Origin: Holophaga sp.
GTDB lineage: Bacteria > Acidobacteriota > Holophagae > Holophagales > Holophagaceae
Reading direction: 5' to 3'
Assembly (NCBI GenBank): GCA_030691225.1
Contig: JAUYES010000125.1
Span: 1-17,588 of the forward strand
Length of the DNA stretch: 17,588 nt
The position numbers and the translations under genes are program-made. Shown here in pieces: positions 7,750 to 16,800 of the stretch. The notes under the pieces were generated by a model. That model was not told the DNA's origin. It ran no database searches and saw only the letters and a list, made by a program, of their open reading frames with translations. How positions within the stretch are numbered: position 1 is the first letter of the stretch; each line of letters begins with the position of its first letter.

Positions 7750-8490
7750 CTAGGCCGCCGGAGTTGATGGCGGCTTTGGAGGCGGCAGCATGGTCTCTCC
7801 CGTGGAACGCATGAGTAGCGTGTAAACCATATTGGGCAGAAGCTTCCCGTAGACGGCTTGGCCGTGAATGGCCTTTACCCCAGCCTGCTGCGCAAGGGTT
7901 TCGCTATTGGCCACGGTCCAAAATCGTGCCCAGAGATCTCGTTCGAAGGGGCTGGCGGCTGCCCGAGCCGTATAGATCCCGGGAGGAAGCCCAGTCTTGT
8001 CCAAAACGTAGCCATCATCGGGTTTAACCCGATTGGTAAAGAGGCGCCGAAAGAGCAGCAGCGATTTCCCCTTCAGGGGATCTCCTGCTTCCACAAAGTG
8101 ATCCTCAAACTTTATGACCAGGGTGTCCACGTAGACTTCATCGCCCTTGATCTCTATCAGCCGCTGCTCTCCCACCACGGCGCCCTGGCTATCCAGTTCC
8201 GTGAACCGCAACGTATTGATCGTCTCGCCCATTGCATCCTTGGTTTGAGATAAAACCTCTAGCTGGGCGCGACGTTCGGTGTGCTCCAACAATTTGAGAT
8301 AGGTCTTTAGCTGAAGAGCCTCGGTTTCCAGCTTGGCGAGCTTGGTTTCCAAGTGTCGCCTTGGTGCCAACAGCAACTGATCGGCCAAGTAGATGCTCGA
8401 AGCACCTACACCCACAACCAGCGCGGACCAAAAGAAAAACCGGAAGGGGAAGGGGCGGCGAGGGGTTTTGGTTTCAACGGTTGAATTCAC
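7750..8490 (-). CDS. Single-pass membrane-anchored coiled-coil protein, unknown function
   Basis: A 246-residue protein of a family I cannot name. A short basic, Pro-rich N-terminus (residues 1-17) leads into one membrane segment (about 18-40, FFFWSALVVGVGASSIYLA). An amphipathic coiled coil with Leu/Glu/Lys heptads follows (about 46-85). A globular part (about 88-230) contains EIKGDEVYVDTLVIKFEDHFVE, KGKSLLLFRRLF, and FERDLWARFW near AIHGQAVYGKLLPNMVY. A Pro-rich tail ends it. The topology suggests an N-in protein with the globular domain outside the cytoplasm. The start is GTG at 8490 with a perfect GGAGG five bases ahead. It lies 27 bp after the alcohol dehydrogenase stop, so co-transcription is likely. 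I have a faint memory of similar LFRR / HGEA-type blocks in uncharacterised membrane proteins of other bacteria, but no domain name. Confidence 0.82.
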   Translation of the reverse strand: MNSTVETKTPRRPFPFRFFFWSALVVGVGASSIYLADQLLLAPRRHLETKLAKLETEALQLKTYLKLLEHTERRAQLEVLSQTKDAMGETINTLRFTELDSQGAVVGEQRLIEIKGDEVYVDTLVIKFEDHFVEAGDPLKGKSLLLFRRLFTNRVKPDDGYVLDKTGLPPGIYTARAAASPFERDLWARFWTVANSETLAQQAGVKAIHGQAVYGKLLPNMVYTLLMRSTGETMLPPPKPPSTPAA

Positions 8491-8517
8491 GGAATCCTCC
8501 GAAAAGGGTGGCTGGAG

Positions 8518-9624
8518 TTAGCCATGGAGTGGCGTAATCGGCGCACTTGGATGAGCTTGAAAGGGGCCTCTCGTTCGATCACTGCGGGGGCTTTCACCGT
8601 GGAAATCGATCACGACGCGCCCCTTTACTTGGCCTTGTTCGAGACGTTCCAAAATGTCATTGATCGCTGTCAGCGGTTGCAGCTCGATTTCGGCCCTGAG
8701 CTTGCCTTCCGCCGCAAAGGCGAGGGCTTCGGCCATGTCCTGGCGATTACCGACAAAGGAGCCCCGCAGGGTTACGCAGTTGGCAACGAGATCAAAGAGA
8801 GGCACCGGGAATTCCCCCGGTGGAAGGCCCACGAGAACACAGGTGCCATGCTTACGGGTCATGCCTAGCCCTTGATGAAAGGCCGTGATCGAGGGTGCCG
8901 TGATCAAGACCCCATGGGCTCCCCCGCCAGTGACCTGCCTGACCGCCGAGGAGGGATCGTCGGTCTTGGCATTGACCACGTGATCGGCACCCAGGTGCGT
9001 GGCCTGAGCGAGTTTGCCCTCGTCAATATCAACCACACAGACCTTCAGACCCATGGCCTTGGCATATTGAATGGCCAGATGGCCAAGGCCCCCTGCCCCC
9101 GATATGGCTAGCCATTGTCCAGGTTTCGCCTGGGTTTCCTTGATGCCCTTGTAACCGGTAAGGCCCGCGCAAATGATCGGCGCGGCCTCCTGTGCCGACA
9201 GGGCTGCGGGCACATGGGCCACGTATCTCGGATCCGCCAGAAGATACTCGGCAAAGCCGCCATTGCGGGTGTACCCCCCAAATTGCGCTTCCTCGCAAAC
9301 AGTCTCCCAGCCCCCTAGGCAATGCTCACAATGCCCGCAGGCCGAGAATAGCCATGGCACCCCCACCCGATCGCCTTCCTTAACCTGGATCACGCCCGAG
9401 CCCAGGGCCACCACTAATCCGATGGCCTCGTGCCCCGGAATAAAGGGGAGCGTGGGCTTGCGTGGCCATTCACCCCGTGCGGCATGGAGATCGGTATGGC
9501 ACACGCCACAGGCTTCGGTCTTGACCAAAATCTGCCCTCGCCCAGGAACGGGAATATCCCATTCCCGCAAGACCAGAGGTTTTCCAAATATTTCGACAAC
9601 GGCGGCGTGCATGGTGCGGGCCAT
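8518..9624 (-). CDS. adhP: Zinc-dependent alcohol dehydrogenase, AdhP type
   Basis: A 368-residue medium-chain dehydrogenase that interconverts primary alcohols and aldehydes with NAD(H) in the cytoplasm. The catalytic zinc ligands are in CGVCHTDLH (Cys42) and GHE (His65, Glu66), with Cys152 in ICAGLT. The structural zinc is held by Cys96, Cys99, Cys102 and Cys110. The nucleotide fold shows SGAGGLG (175-181), and Asp199 at the end of the second strand favours NAD over NADP. The body closely resembles E. coli AdhP, including GLPP, GSFVGNRQD and the final GRVVIDF. After residue 342 there is an extra tail of about 26 residues rich in Arg, Pro and Ser that AdhP (336 residues) lacks. The start is ATG at 9624 with AGGA six bases ahead. 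It is the first gene of the 2238-9624 cluster; whether its aldehyde chemistry serves the decarboxylase product is unknown. Confidence 0.92.
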   Translation of the reverse strand: MARTMHAAVVEIFGKPLVLREWDIPVPGRGQILVKTEACGVCHTDLHAARGEWPRKPTLPFIPGHEAIGLVVALGSGVIQVKEGDRVGVPWLFSACGHCEHCLGGWETVCEEAQFGGYTRNGGFAEYLLADPRYVAHVPAALSAQEAAPIICAGLTGYKGIKETQAKPGQWLAISGAGGLGHLAIQYAKAMGLKVCVVDIDEGKLAQATHLGADHVVNAKTDDPSSAVRQVTGGGAHGVLITAPSITAFHQGLGMTRKHGTCVLVGLPPGEFPVPLFDLVANCVTLRGSFVGNRQDMAEALAFAAEGKLRAEIELQPLTAINDILERLEQGQVKGRVVIDFHGESPRSDRTRGPFQAHPSAPITPLHG

Positions 9625-9647
9625 GGAAAATCCTTTGGAACCCTAAG

Positions 9648-9664
9648 TGCACCTTTTGCGCCAA
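9648..9664 (-). promoter_or_regulatory. Sigma-54-like -24/-12 promoter ahead of adhP
   Basis: On the minus strand the sequence TTGGCGCAAAAGGTGCA has GG and GC exactly ten bases apart. It matches TTGGCACG-N4-TTGCA at all but three of the specified bases. The transcript would begin around 9637, leaving room for the AGGA ribosome site before ATG at 9624, though the leader is short. Two dyads lie about 95 and 114 bp upstream of that point (GGTCGACC at 9728-9735 and GTTTT-N5-AAAAC at 9744-9758), the usual distance for activator sites. No sigma-54 activator gene is in the window. Confidence 0.4.
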
Positions 9665-9758
9665 AATTCACACGAAATCCAAGTTGTTTTATTTCATGGC
9701 TTTGCTCAAGAAAAGCTCCCTGCCGTTGGTCGACCGAAAGATTGTTTTCGATCAAAAC

Positions 9759-9783
9759 GACGGGAGTGTTCCTTCACTCCGTC
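9759..9783 (-). terminator. Hairpin at the end of the phosphorelay operon
   Basis: On the minus strand GACGGAGTG pairs with CACTCCCGTC around a 6-nt AAGGAA loop. The stem is about 9 bp with one bulged base, and GTTTTGAT follows. It begins at the stop codon of the REC/HD-GYP-like gene. The T-run is only four bases, so termination may be partial. Its place between the regulator stop and the sigma-54-like promoter fits an operon boundary. Confidence 0.5.
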
Positions 9784-10969
9784 AGGCATCCACCCGGATC
9801 GAAATGGGACCTTCGATGGCGCCGGTCAGTTCAAAATTGACCAATTTTTCGAGATGGCTGGTCCGCAGGAGAGTGCCTTGCCTCAGCAGCACCTGCCCAT
9901 CCTTTGTCTCGATAGAGCTATCGAGCACATCCCCTTCCATCAGCTCGGCGATGGCAACATCCCGAAATTGAATTTCGCCATCCCGGTCATCTGCGGCAAA
10001 GAAGCCTCCATCGATGATTCTTTTTAAGGCGAAGACAACTTCCTGGTCATAGAGGGTAAGGTTGCAGAGCATATCAGACACCCGCTGCTGGGGGGTTTTG
10101 TGGACGGAACTCTCGTTCATAAAATCCAAGCACACCCGGAGAATTCGCCCCCCCAAGGGAATCTCGTCACCCACCAGTGAGTCCACCGGAAAACCGCCTC
10201 CATTGAAGTTCTTTTGCGAGAAATAAACCATTTCCGCCACGCTCTCCAACCGCGGGATGCTCCTTAAGAGTCGGTAGCCCACTTCAGGAACCCGAGCATA
10301 GGCTTGGCGCTCCTCGGAATTGAGGATCATCTTGGCCTGCACCTTGGCCAATACATTTTTCGGCACAGTCAGGGTGCCGATGCGAGACAACGCCCCGGCG
10401 AGTCCCACCATCCAAGGCTCCTTCATGCCCAAACTCCGAGCCACCCGCTCTGCCAATTCAGTCAAACGTTGACTCCATTCCGAGGCGTGAGGATCCGCCA
10501 GAGAAATCATTTCCAAAATCACCGCGAGAGCGCCGTTCAGGGTTTTCTCCAACAGTTCCTTTTCCACAGCCAGGAGCCGCCGCTGCTCCAAGTGGGTGCG
10601 CACCCTGGCCAAGACCAGGGCCGGGCTAAAGGGCTTGGTGATGTAGTCGGCGCACCCCAAGGCAAAACCTCGGGCTTCGTCATTGGACTCGCCCTTGGAC
10701 GTGAGAAAAATCACGGGTATTTCCCTTGTTCTGGCATCCCCCTTCAGGATTCGGCAGACTTCATACCCATCCATCTCCGGCATCATCACATCCAGCAGGA
10801 TCAGATCGGGTGGTTCGGCCGAACCGGCCACTTCCAGGGCCTTGAGCCCCGTGGGAGCGACCTTGACCCGGAAGACCCCCTTTAGGAAACCTAACAGCAG
10901 GATCACGTTATCGGGCGTATCGTCCACCACTAGGATGGTCTGCCGACGAGGGGGATCGATTGCATTCAT
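9782..10969 (-). CDS. Response regulator with REC and degenerate HD-GYP domain
   Basis: A 395-residue cytoplasmic regulator. The REC domain (about 10-130) is complete: Asp16-Asp17, phospho-acceptor Asp60 in [11 protein letters not shown], Thr90 and Lys112. The second half keeps the spacing and framework of HD-GYP phosphodiesterases (cyclic-di-GMP hydrolases such as RpfG) but not the active site. The first His is Trp165 ([10 protein letters not shown]), HDxGK reads SRIGT (195-199), the next His-containing block reads YARVPEVG (224-231), the HH pair is missing, and GYP reads GFP (259-261). It is therefore probably not an enzyme. A C-terminal module (about 325-390) has the [12 protein letters not shown] / [12 protein letters not shown] pattern often attached to HD-type regulators. 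The start ATG overlaps the preceding kinase stop by 4 nt. It is the likely output of the operon and may bind a partner or a nucleotide. Confidence 0.9.
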   Translation of the reverse strand: MNAIDPPRRQTILVVDDTPDNVILLLGFLKGVFRVKVAPTGLKALEVAGSAEPPDLILLDVMMPEMDGYEVCRILKGDARTREIPVIFLTSKGESNDEARGFALGCADYITKPFSPALVLARVRTHLEQRRLLAVEKELLEKTLNGALAVILEMISLADPHASEWSQRLTELAERVARSLGMKEPWMVGLAGALSRIGTLTVPKNVLAKVQAKMILNSEERQAYARVPEVGYRLLRSIPRLESVAEMVYFSQKNFNGGGFPVDSLVGDEIPLGGRILRVCLDFMNESSVHKTPQQRVSDMLCNLTLYDQEVVFALKRIIDGGFFAADDRDGEIQFRDVAIAELMEGDVLDSSIETKDGQVLLRQGTLLRTSHLEKLVNFELTGAIEGPISIRVDA

Positions 10970-12552
10970 GATGCACCACCCGAGGGAGTCAAACGGAGCG
11001 AATCGAGCAGTTCACTGACCCGGATCGGCTTGGTGAGATAGCCTGCAAACCCGGCCATTAGCCCCTTTTCGATGTCACACGGCATGGCATCGGCACTAAT
11101 GGCAATAACCGGAATGTGGGCGGTCGTAGGATCGATTCGGAGGATGCGAAGAGCCTCAAAGCCACTGATTCCGGGAAGATTGATATCCATCAGAATCAGA
11201 TCCGGCTGGGCTTCGCGGGCCATTTCAACCCCAAGCAAACCATCCACCGCGGTCAATAGCTGGATATCTGGCAAACGCGCCATGATTTGCACGACCAGGT
11301 TCAGGTTCGCCGGGTTGTCCTCGACATACAGCAAGGTGCGGACATGTTTTCGTTCTCGGAGATCCGGCTCGGCGAGAACCTCATGATCGATGGCGGAAAG
11401 CCGAGGTTCAGCCACCGAGGCCAATTCAAACCAGAATTCGCTGCCGATTCCCACGGCACTTTCTACGCCGATGGTACCGCCCATCAGGTCAATCAGCTGT
11501 TTGGCCACAACCAAGCCGATGCCTGTGCCCTGTTCGCTGCCAGCCTCCTGTCCCAGGCGATTGAAGGCCTGAAACAACTGGCTAATTTGCACCAAATTCA
11601 ACCCCGCACCAGTGTCCCGAATGACCACGCGAATACGCCCTGGTGAGTGCTCGGCACATTCCACTTCCACCGTGCCACCAGGATTGTTGTATTTGATGGC
11701 ATTGGAAAGCAGGTTTAGAAAAATCTGTTTCACCCGGGTTCGATCCGCGAACACAAAAAAGGGAATCGCGCTGGGCGGGAAGATCATGCGAATGCCGCGC
11801 TGGTGGGCCTGCAGATCGATCATGCTCTGGCACTCGAGGATTACTTCAGCCAGAGAAACCGGCTCCAACGACACGGAAACATGCCCTGACTCCACCTTGG
11901 CCAGATCCAGGATCTCGTCGATCAGCTTCAGGAGATGCCACCCGGCTTTGAGGATTTGCGCGATGCTTTCCCCTTGCGAGGTGGTGGGCGGTGGCGTTTC
12001 GGTTTCCATCAACTGACCAAAACCAAGGATGGCGTTGAGGGGACTGCGAAGTTCATGGCTCATGCTGGAAAGGAAATCCGATTTGGCGAGACTGGCTTTT
12101 TCGGCGGTCGCCTTGGCGCTCTTCAGTTCGAGATTCTTTTCCTGAAGGAAATCCGCCATGGCTTTAAGCGCCAAATGATTCTTGACCCGCGCCAGCACAA
12201 TCGGCGGGCTTATGGGCTTGGTGATGTAATCCACGGCCCCCAATTCGAGCCCTCGTTTTTCGTCATCCACTTCGGCCTTGGCGGTGAGAAAAATAACCGG
12301 GATGTGCATGGTGGCGAGGTCACGTTTGAGTCGTCGACAGACCTCGTAGCCATCCATGTCCGGCATCATGATGTCGAGCAGGATCAGATCTGGTGGCGAA
12401 TCCGACTGCGCAATGCGCAGTGCCTTTTCGCCCCCATTGGCCACCTTGACCCGATAATGTTCTTTGAGCAGGCTGCTCATCAAGGCCAGATTATCCGGCG
12501 TATCGTCTACCACCAGAATGGTGGACTTCGAGGTGGAACGGACGCTTTCCAT
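10966..12552 (-). CDS. Hybrid histidine kinase, REC-HisKA-HATPase-REC
   Basis: A 528-residue soluble hybrid kinase with no membrane segment. Numbering from ATG 12552: an N-terminal REC domain has Asp16-Asp17, Asp60 ([11 protein letters not shown]) and Lys112. A short coiled coil (about 130-155) leads to the HisKA domain with His166 in [10 protein letters not shown]. The ATPase has N-box Asn284, DTGAGL (313-318) and GTGIGL (342-347). A C-terminal REC domain has Asp456 ([11 protein letters not shown]). There is no HPt domain, so phosphate may go through the HPt of the upstream kinase or directly to the next regulator. The N-terminal REC closely resembles that of the following gene, suggesting duplication or a shared phosphodonor. 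ATG at 12552 has AAGG seven bases ahead and lies 11 nt after the upstream stop. A TTG at 12567, overlapping that stop, is the alternative start. Its stop overlaps the next start (ATGA). Confidence 0.93.
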   Translation of the reverse strand: MESVRSTSKSTILVVDDTPDNLALMSSLLKEHYRVKVANGGEKALRIAQSDSPPDLILLDIMMPDMDGYEVCRRLKRDLATMHIPVIFLTAKAEVDDEKRGLELGAVDYITKPISPPIVLARVKNHLALKAMADFLQEKNLELKSAKATAEKASLAKSDFLSSMSHELRSPLNAILGFGQLMETETPPPTTSQGESIAQILKAGWHLLKLIDEILDLAKVESGHVSVSLEPVSLAEVILECQSMIDLQAHQRGIRMIFPPSAIPFFVFADRTRVKQIFLNLLSNAIKYNNPGGTVEVECAEHSPGRIRVVIRDTGAGLNLVQISQLFQAFNRLGQEAGSEQGTGIGLVVAKQLIDLMGGTIGVESAVGIGSEFWFELASVAEPRLSAIDHEVLAEPDLRERKHVRTLLYVEDNPANLNLVVQIMARLPDIQLLTAVDGLLGVEMAREAQPDLILMDINLPGISGFEALRILRIDPTTAHIPVIAISADAMPCDIEKGLMAGFAGYLTKPIRVSELLDSLRLTPSGGAS

Positions 12553-12563
12553 GGGGTGGCCTT

Positions 12564-15500
12564 TCAAGCCTGGGCCTTGATAGCCGCCATCAGTACCGAT
12601 AGCCCCACCTCAAAATCGAAGGAACGAATGGCCTGCTGCAGCTCCTGATAGCGCTCAGGGAACGCTGAACTCAGAAGGTCCGCATTCGCTTCCAGGTGAT
12701 CAAGCGCTTCCACATCGTTATCAGACAAGAGGGAATGCAATCGGTCGCTGACCAGCTTGATTTCAAGCGGATCCACCGCAACCATAACGTTTTGCCGAGG
12801 TGTCGTAAGTTGCTGCCGCAAATCAGCGATGAGGATATCGAGTGGAACTTTAACGTCCTCGATGCAGGCATTGATCGCGGTACGCGACTGTCGCTCGGCA
12901 ATTTGGGTTTCGAGTCGTCCTGCCAACTGCTGCAGCTCCAAGGCACCGATGTTGGCGGAAACGCCTTTCAAGGTATGCGCAATTCGCTCGGCCGTTTCCC
13001 AATCGTCCCGCGCCAGGGCTGCTCCAAGCGCCGCCATGGCAGTGCCCTGACCGGCTATAAATTTTTGCAGCATCGATAGGTAAAGAGCTTTTTTCCCGAG
13101 GACTCGACGCATCCCACAGACCGTATCCAAACCCCCAATTCCAGAAGGAATCATCGGCTCCCCTGGCAGGGAAATTGCGACATTGGGCCGCGGGATCCTA
13201 GCACCCAGAGGCTTGATCCATTGCCCTAGCACCCTCCACAGATCCTCAGGTTCGATGGGCTTGGCCACATGGTCATTCATGCCTGCGGCTAGGCAGCGAT
13301 CACGATCACCCTGCATGGCGTTGGCCGTCATGGCCACGATCGGCAGAGCCTTGAATCGATCTATCTGGCGTATCACCTGCGTAGCCATCACGCCATCCAT
13401 GACCGGCATCTGGATATCCATCAACACCATGTCGTAATGGGTGGCCTTGACACGATTGACCGCCTGCTGGCCATTCTCAGCCAGATCCACCACGAACCCG
13501 GCCTCCCGCAGCAATTCCATGGCCACTTCCTGATTAAGATCGTTGTCTTCCACTAGCAAAATGCGGGCACCGCGGATTTCTGCGAGTCGCTCGAAGGCTT
13601 CATTCGATTGGTCCTCGGTCATTCGCGGGACGACCTCAACACCTCCAAAAATACGAAGAATGCCTTCGAATAACACCGAAGCGCTCACAGGCTTGATCAG
13701 TACGTCTTGGAAACCATTTTCCTCGGCATCCTTAATGACTTCCTCACGGCTGTAGGCCGTCACCATCACCAAGTGTGGCGAAGTGACAAGGGGAAGGGCT
13801 CGTAAATGCTTGGCCGTTTCGATGCCATCCATTCCCGGCATTTGCCAATCGAGAAGCACCAAATCGTAGGGTTCACCATGGGCCGCTGCTCGGTCCACGG
13901 CACTGATGGCAGCCTTGCCGGAATCGACCTGATCCACCGAAAAGCTCATGTTGCCGAGAAGTCGTCCCAGCACCAGCCTAGCATTAGCGTTATCGTCGAC
14001 AACCAGTGCGCGCTTACCACGCAGATTTTCGGAGAGCAGGAGTTTCCGCTGGGATCGAGTGCTTTTAGCGATGCGTGCCGTGAACCAGAAGGTACTACCC
14101 TTACCGAGTTCGCTTTCCACGCCGACCTCACCACCCATCAATTCCGCCAGCCGTTTGGAAATGACCAAGCCCAACCCGGTCCCGCCAAATTTCCGTGTAA
14201 TGGAGGCATCCGCCTGGGAAAAACTTTGAAACAATCGCCCGATTTGTTCCTCAGCCAAGCCAATCCCCGTATCGCGCACGGAACAGTACAGCAGCACATC
14301 GGTCGCGGTCTGCTCTTGAAGGCGAATGATGATATCGATCTCGCCATGCTCGGTGAATTTGACGGCATTATTGCTGTAGTTGATGAGAATCTGCCCTAAC
14401 CGAAGCGGATCGCCAACCAGGCAGGGTGGTACGTTTCGATCAATATCGAAAACCAGTTCGAGACCTTTGGCGGAAGTCTTTTCGGAAATCAAATTGGCCA
14501 CGTTATCGAGCACTTTTTCCAGCTCGAATTCAACGTGTTCCACCGTCAGTTTTCCTGCCTCGATCTTTGAGAAATCAAGAATATCGTTAATGATGCCTAA
14601 AAGGTGTTGCCCGGAACCCTTGATCTTTCGAATGTAATCTCGCTGGCGCGGCGTCAAGGCGGTCTTCAGGGCCAAATAGGACATCCCGATGATGGCGTTC
14701 ATGGGTGTTCGGATTTCGTGACTCATGCTGGATAGAAAATCCGATTTGGCCTGATTGGCTTTTTCCGCCTGCATCTTGGCGCTCTCCAGGTCGGTGCTCT
14801 TTTCCCGCAGCACCTGATCCAGCCACTTTCGTTCGGTTACGTCGCGTGCTGCCGCGAATACGCCTTGCAGCTTTCCCTCGCGGTTGTAGAACGTGGTCGC
14901 GTTGTACGACACCACCGTTTCCTGCCCGTCCTGGGCTCTGGCGGTGAGTTCGTAATCGGAGACCTTCAGTTTCTTCAGCACCAAGTTGATGCCCGTCTCA
15001 GCACGCTCCGGATCGGTGAAGAAATTCTTGAACGGAACGCCGATCAGTTCCTCGCGGGTGCAACCGGTGAGTGTCTGCATTTGCTGGTTGACATCGGTGA
15101 TTATGCCAGAGGGATCTGTCGTCATCATGGCGTCAATGCTGGATTCCAATAAGGAGCGCGTGTAGAACTGTTGATCATGCAGCGCCTTCTGAACGGCATA
15201 TTCAGTCGTGACATCGCGGAACACCAGCACGGTACCCACCACCTGCCCTTGCCGATCTCGAATGGGCGCACAACTATCCGCAATGGCGCGTTCCGAACCA
15301 TCCCTCCCAATCAACAGGGTGTGATTGGCCAAGCCATGAATAGTTCCATGGGCCAGGGTTTCCTTGACCGGAATGGCAGAAGGTTCTCGGGTTTCCTGAT
15401 TGATGATGCGAAAGATTTCCTCCACGGGTCGCCCTTCGGCTTCGGCCTGGGTCCACCCCGTCAGTTTCTCCGCCACCGGATTCAACCCCGTCACACGACC

Positions 15501-16322
15501 TTCCCCATCGGTAGCCAACATGCCATCGCCGATGGAGTTGAGGGTCACCGATAATTTTTCTTCACTCTTTTGCAAGGTGGCATAGGCTTGCTGAAGGTTT
15601 GCGTTCAGTTCCTCTTGTTCCTTTAACAGTTGTTCTGTTTCACGATGGACAAGGTCTTTCAGCCTCTGCTGCGTTTGGCGATAGATCACGTAGACGAATC
15701 CGAGCGAAAAAAGCAACGCCAGAAGACTAACGCTCAGCATCAGAACAAAGAGGTAGCGCAAGCTTCGCTGGAACCCTGCCTCTCCCCAGGCCAGTGCAGA
15801 CTCCTCTGCTTGGATGAAGGCTTTCATCTCCGTGCGCAGCGAATCCATCAGGGGCTTACCTTCGTACCCACGTAACCTCCGGAGCGCGGAGGGCAAGTCG
15901 TTGCGGCGTCGCAACTCGGTGTTTTGAGCCAAATACGCCATCTTGGCGTCCACAAGGGGCACCATTGCGTCCAGGTGTCTCCGAGCGGCCTTAACTAAGG
16001 TGAGTCTATGCAAATTTTCAAGATGCCTAGGAATGTCTGCCTTCGCCGTCAAATAGGGCTCCAGGAAAGCCTCGTCCTCAGTCAGCAAATACCCACGCTG
16101 CCCCGTTTCAGCATCGACCACCGCCGCCATCAATTCTCCGGCAATGATCAAAACCTCCTGAATATGCCTGCGCATCTGAGCGGTTTGCTCAATCTGCCGG
16201 AAAGTCCAGATCGAGGGAGCCACCACAAGCGCAGCAAGCATAAGCGCTGCCGACACCCAGGCACCAAATCTCGAACCAGCTTTCATCGAAAATTTGCCCA
16301 TTGCTGCGTTCTCGGGATTCAT
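12564..16322 (-). CDS. CHASE3-PAS-PAS hybrid histidine kinase with REC-REC-HPt
   Basis: A 1252-residue inner-membrane sensor kinase carrying a full phosphorelay. In order: membrane segment (about 19-40), CHASE3 with [15 protein letters not shown] (70-84), membrane segment (about 188-214), coiled coil, PAS1 (about 251-378), PAS2 (380-500), HisKA with His535 in [10 protein letters not shown], and the ATPase with Asn652, DTGIGL (684-689) and GTGLGL (714-719). REC1 follows (Asp776-Asp777, Asp825, Lys877), then REC2 (Glu925-Asp926, Asp969, Lys1021), then HPt with His1116 in [14 protein letters not shown] helical tail of about 90 residues ends it. CHASE3 senses an unknown extracytoplasmic signal; PAS domains may bind a ligand or cofactor. 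It heads the 16322-9782 operon. The ATG at 16322 has only a weak GAAAG site; ATGs 7 and 12 codons further in are alternatives and leave both membrane segments intact. Confidence 0.95.
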   Translation of the reverse strand: MNPENAAMGKFSMKAGSRFGAWVSAALMLAALVVAPSIWTFRQIEQTAQMRRHIQEVLIIAGELMAAVVDAETGQRGYLLTEDEAFLEPYLTAKADIPRHLENLHRLTLVKAARRHLDAMVPLVDAKMAYLAQNTELRRRNDLPSALRRLRGYEGKPLMDSLRTEMKAFIQAEESALAWGEAGFQRSLRYLFVLMLSVSLLALLFSLGFVYVIYRQTQQRLKDLVHRETEQLLKEQEELNANLQQAYATLQKSEEKLSVTLNSIGDGMLATDGEGRVTGLNPVAEKLTGWTQAEAEGRPVEEIFRIINQETREPSAIPVKETLAHGTIHGLANHTLLIGRDGSERAIADSCAPIRDRQGQVVGTVLVFRDVTTEYAVQKALHDQQFYTRSLLESSIDAMMTTDPSGIITDVNQQMQTLTGCTREELIGVPFKNFFTDPERAETGINLVLKKLKVSDYELTARAQDGQETVVSYNATTFYNREGKLQGVFAAARDVTERKWLDQVLREKSTDLESAKMQAEKANQAKSDFLSSMSHEIRTPMNAIIGMSYLALKTALTPRQRDYIRKIKGSGQHLLGIINDILDFSKIEAGKLTVEHVEFELEKVLDNVANLISEKTSAKGLELVFDIDRNVPPCLVGDPLRLGQILINYSNNAVKFTEHGEIDIIIRLQEQTATDVLLYCSVRDTGIGLAEEQIGRLFQSFSQADASITRKFGGTGLGLVISKRLAELMGGEVGVESELGKGSTFWFTARIAKSTRSQRKLLLSENLRGKRALVVDDNANARLVLGRLLGNMSFSVDQVDSGKAAISAVDRAAAHGEPYDLVLLDWQMPGMDGIETAKHLRALPLVTSPHLVMVTAYSREEVIKDAEENGFQDVLIKPVSASVLFEGILRIFGGVEVVPRMTEDQSNEAFERLAEIRGARILLVEDNDLNQEVAMELLREAGFVVDLAENGQQAVNRVKATHYDMVLMDIQMPVMDGVMATQVIRQIDRFKALPIVAMTANAMQGDRDRCLAAGMNDHVAKPIEPEDLWRVLGQWIKPLGARIPRPNVAISLPGEPMIPSGIGGLDTVCGMRRVLGKKALYLSMLQKFIAGQGTAMAALGAALARDDWETAERIAHTLKGVSANIGALELQQLAGRLETQIAERQSRTAINACIEDVKVPLDILIADLRQQLTTPRQNVMVAVDPLEIKLVSDRLHSLLSDNDVEALDHLEANADLLSSAFPERYQELQQAIRSFDFEVGLSVLMAAIKAQA

Positions 16323-16645
16323 GCTGTTTCTTTCAAATGTCGCAAACGGCGCTCAACGCCATGCACCTGATCCCGAAGACCACGAGATATGGCTGTCCCA
16401 CAAGAGCGTAGACATAGCAGTTTTTGAGCCGGATCCAACTCGGAGCCAAATCGCTAAGCCCCACGGCCAAAATCTCGGGAGGCAGTCTCACGTGGCTTCA
16501 AGCCATGGGGTTGATTCAATCAAAATGGTTGCGTGATGACGTCACTCTGAATGACCGCAAATCCCTTCCTGACGCCGAACCGAAACGGAGTGGGCGTTTC
16601 AGGGTTGGCATGTGTCGTGCCCTCTTCTATTGCGGAGGGTGATTC
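16323..16645. other. Divergent intergenic region between the kinase operon and the small-ORF/DUF748 genes
   Basis: This is 323 bp between two oppositely directed transcripts, with no gene I can support. For the kinase direction a weak extended -10 candidate (TGCTATGTC, about 16408-16416 on the minus strand) lies 16 bp after TTGGAT; neither box is strong. For the plus direction no good -10 box is visible. The middle holds three dyad symmetries at 16493-16545, listed separately. Confidence 0.5.
16493..16545. promoter_or_regulatory. Cluster of three dyads, candidate operators
   Basis: There are three symmetric sites in 53 bp. TGGCTTCAAGCCA (16493-16505) and TTGATTCAATCAA (16511-16523) are both perfect 6-1-6 palindromes around a central C, with centres 18 bp apart. 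GTGATGACGTCAC (16533-16545) has arms GTGA/TCAC and contains the full palindrome TGACGTCA. The half sites differ, so one regulator for all three is not shown. They sit in the divergent region where either transcript could be controlled. Confidence 0.35.
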
Positions 16646-16795
16646 ATGCAGATCATCGGAATCGGGTTTGGCATCGTAGCTTTTGCCCTTGGTTATGTTT
16701 TCTTCCAAGCCTTCAAAATCGCGCAGATCCCTCACCACCACCTGCAGAGTTGGCGTCGACGGCAATGGACAAACACCCGGACCTTCCGGCATTAG
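16646..16795 (+). CDS. Small hydrophobic protein, 49 residues
   Basis: An unrecognised 49-residue ORF with one N-terminal membrane segment (about residues 3-21, IIGIGFGIVAFALGYVFF). A basic, aromatic tail (HHHLQSWRRRQW) would stay in the cytoplasm. ATG at 16646 is preceded by GGAGG at 7-nt spacing, one of the best ribosome sites in the window, which is the main evidence for a gene. It ends 5 nt before the next small ORF and lies upstream of the DUF748 gene in the same direction, so it may belong to that operon. A longer frame on the opposite strand covers the region but has no comparable start signal. Confidence 0.55.
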   Translation: MQIIGIGFGIVAFALGYVFFQAFKIAQIPHHHLQSWRRRQWTNTRTFRH

Positions 16796-16800
16796 GAGAA

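Noticed and set aside
12553..12567. TTG start at 12567 for the soluble hybrid kinase, giving a 4-nt overlap
   Set aside because: ATG at 12552 has AAGG at a good distance and begins just before the REC domain. The TTG remains possible but adds only five residues.
16424..16642. 72-codon plus-strand frame upstream of the small ORFs
   Set aside because: It starts at TTG without a ribosome site, runs through the dyad cluster and has no recognisable features.
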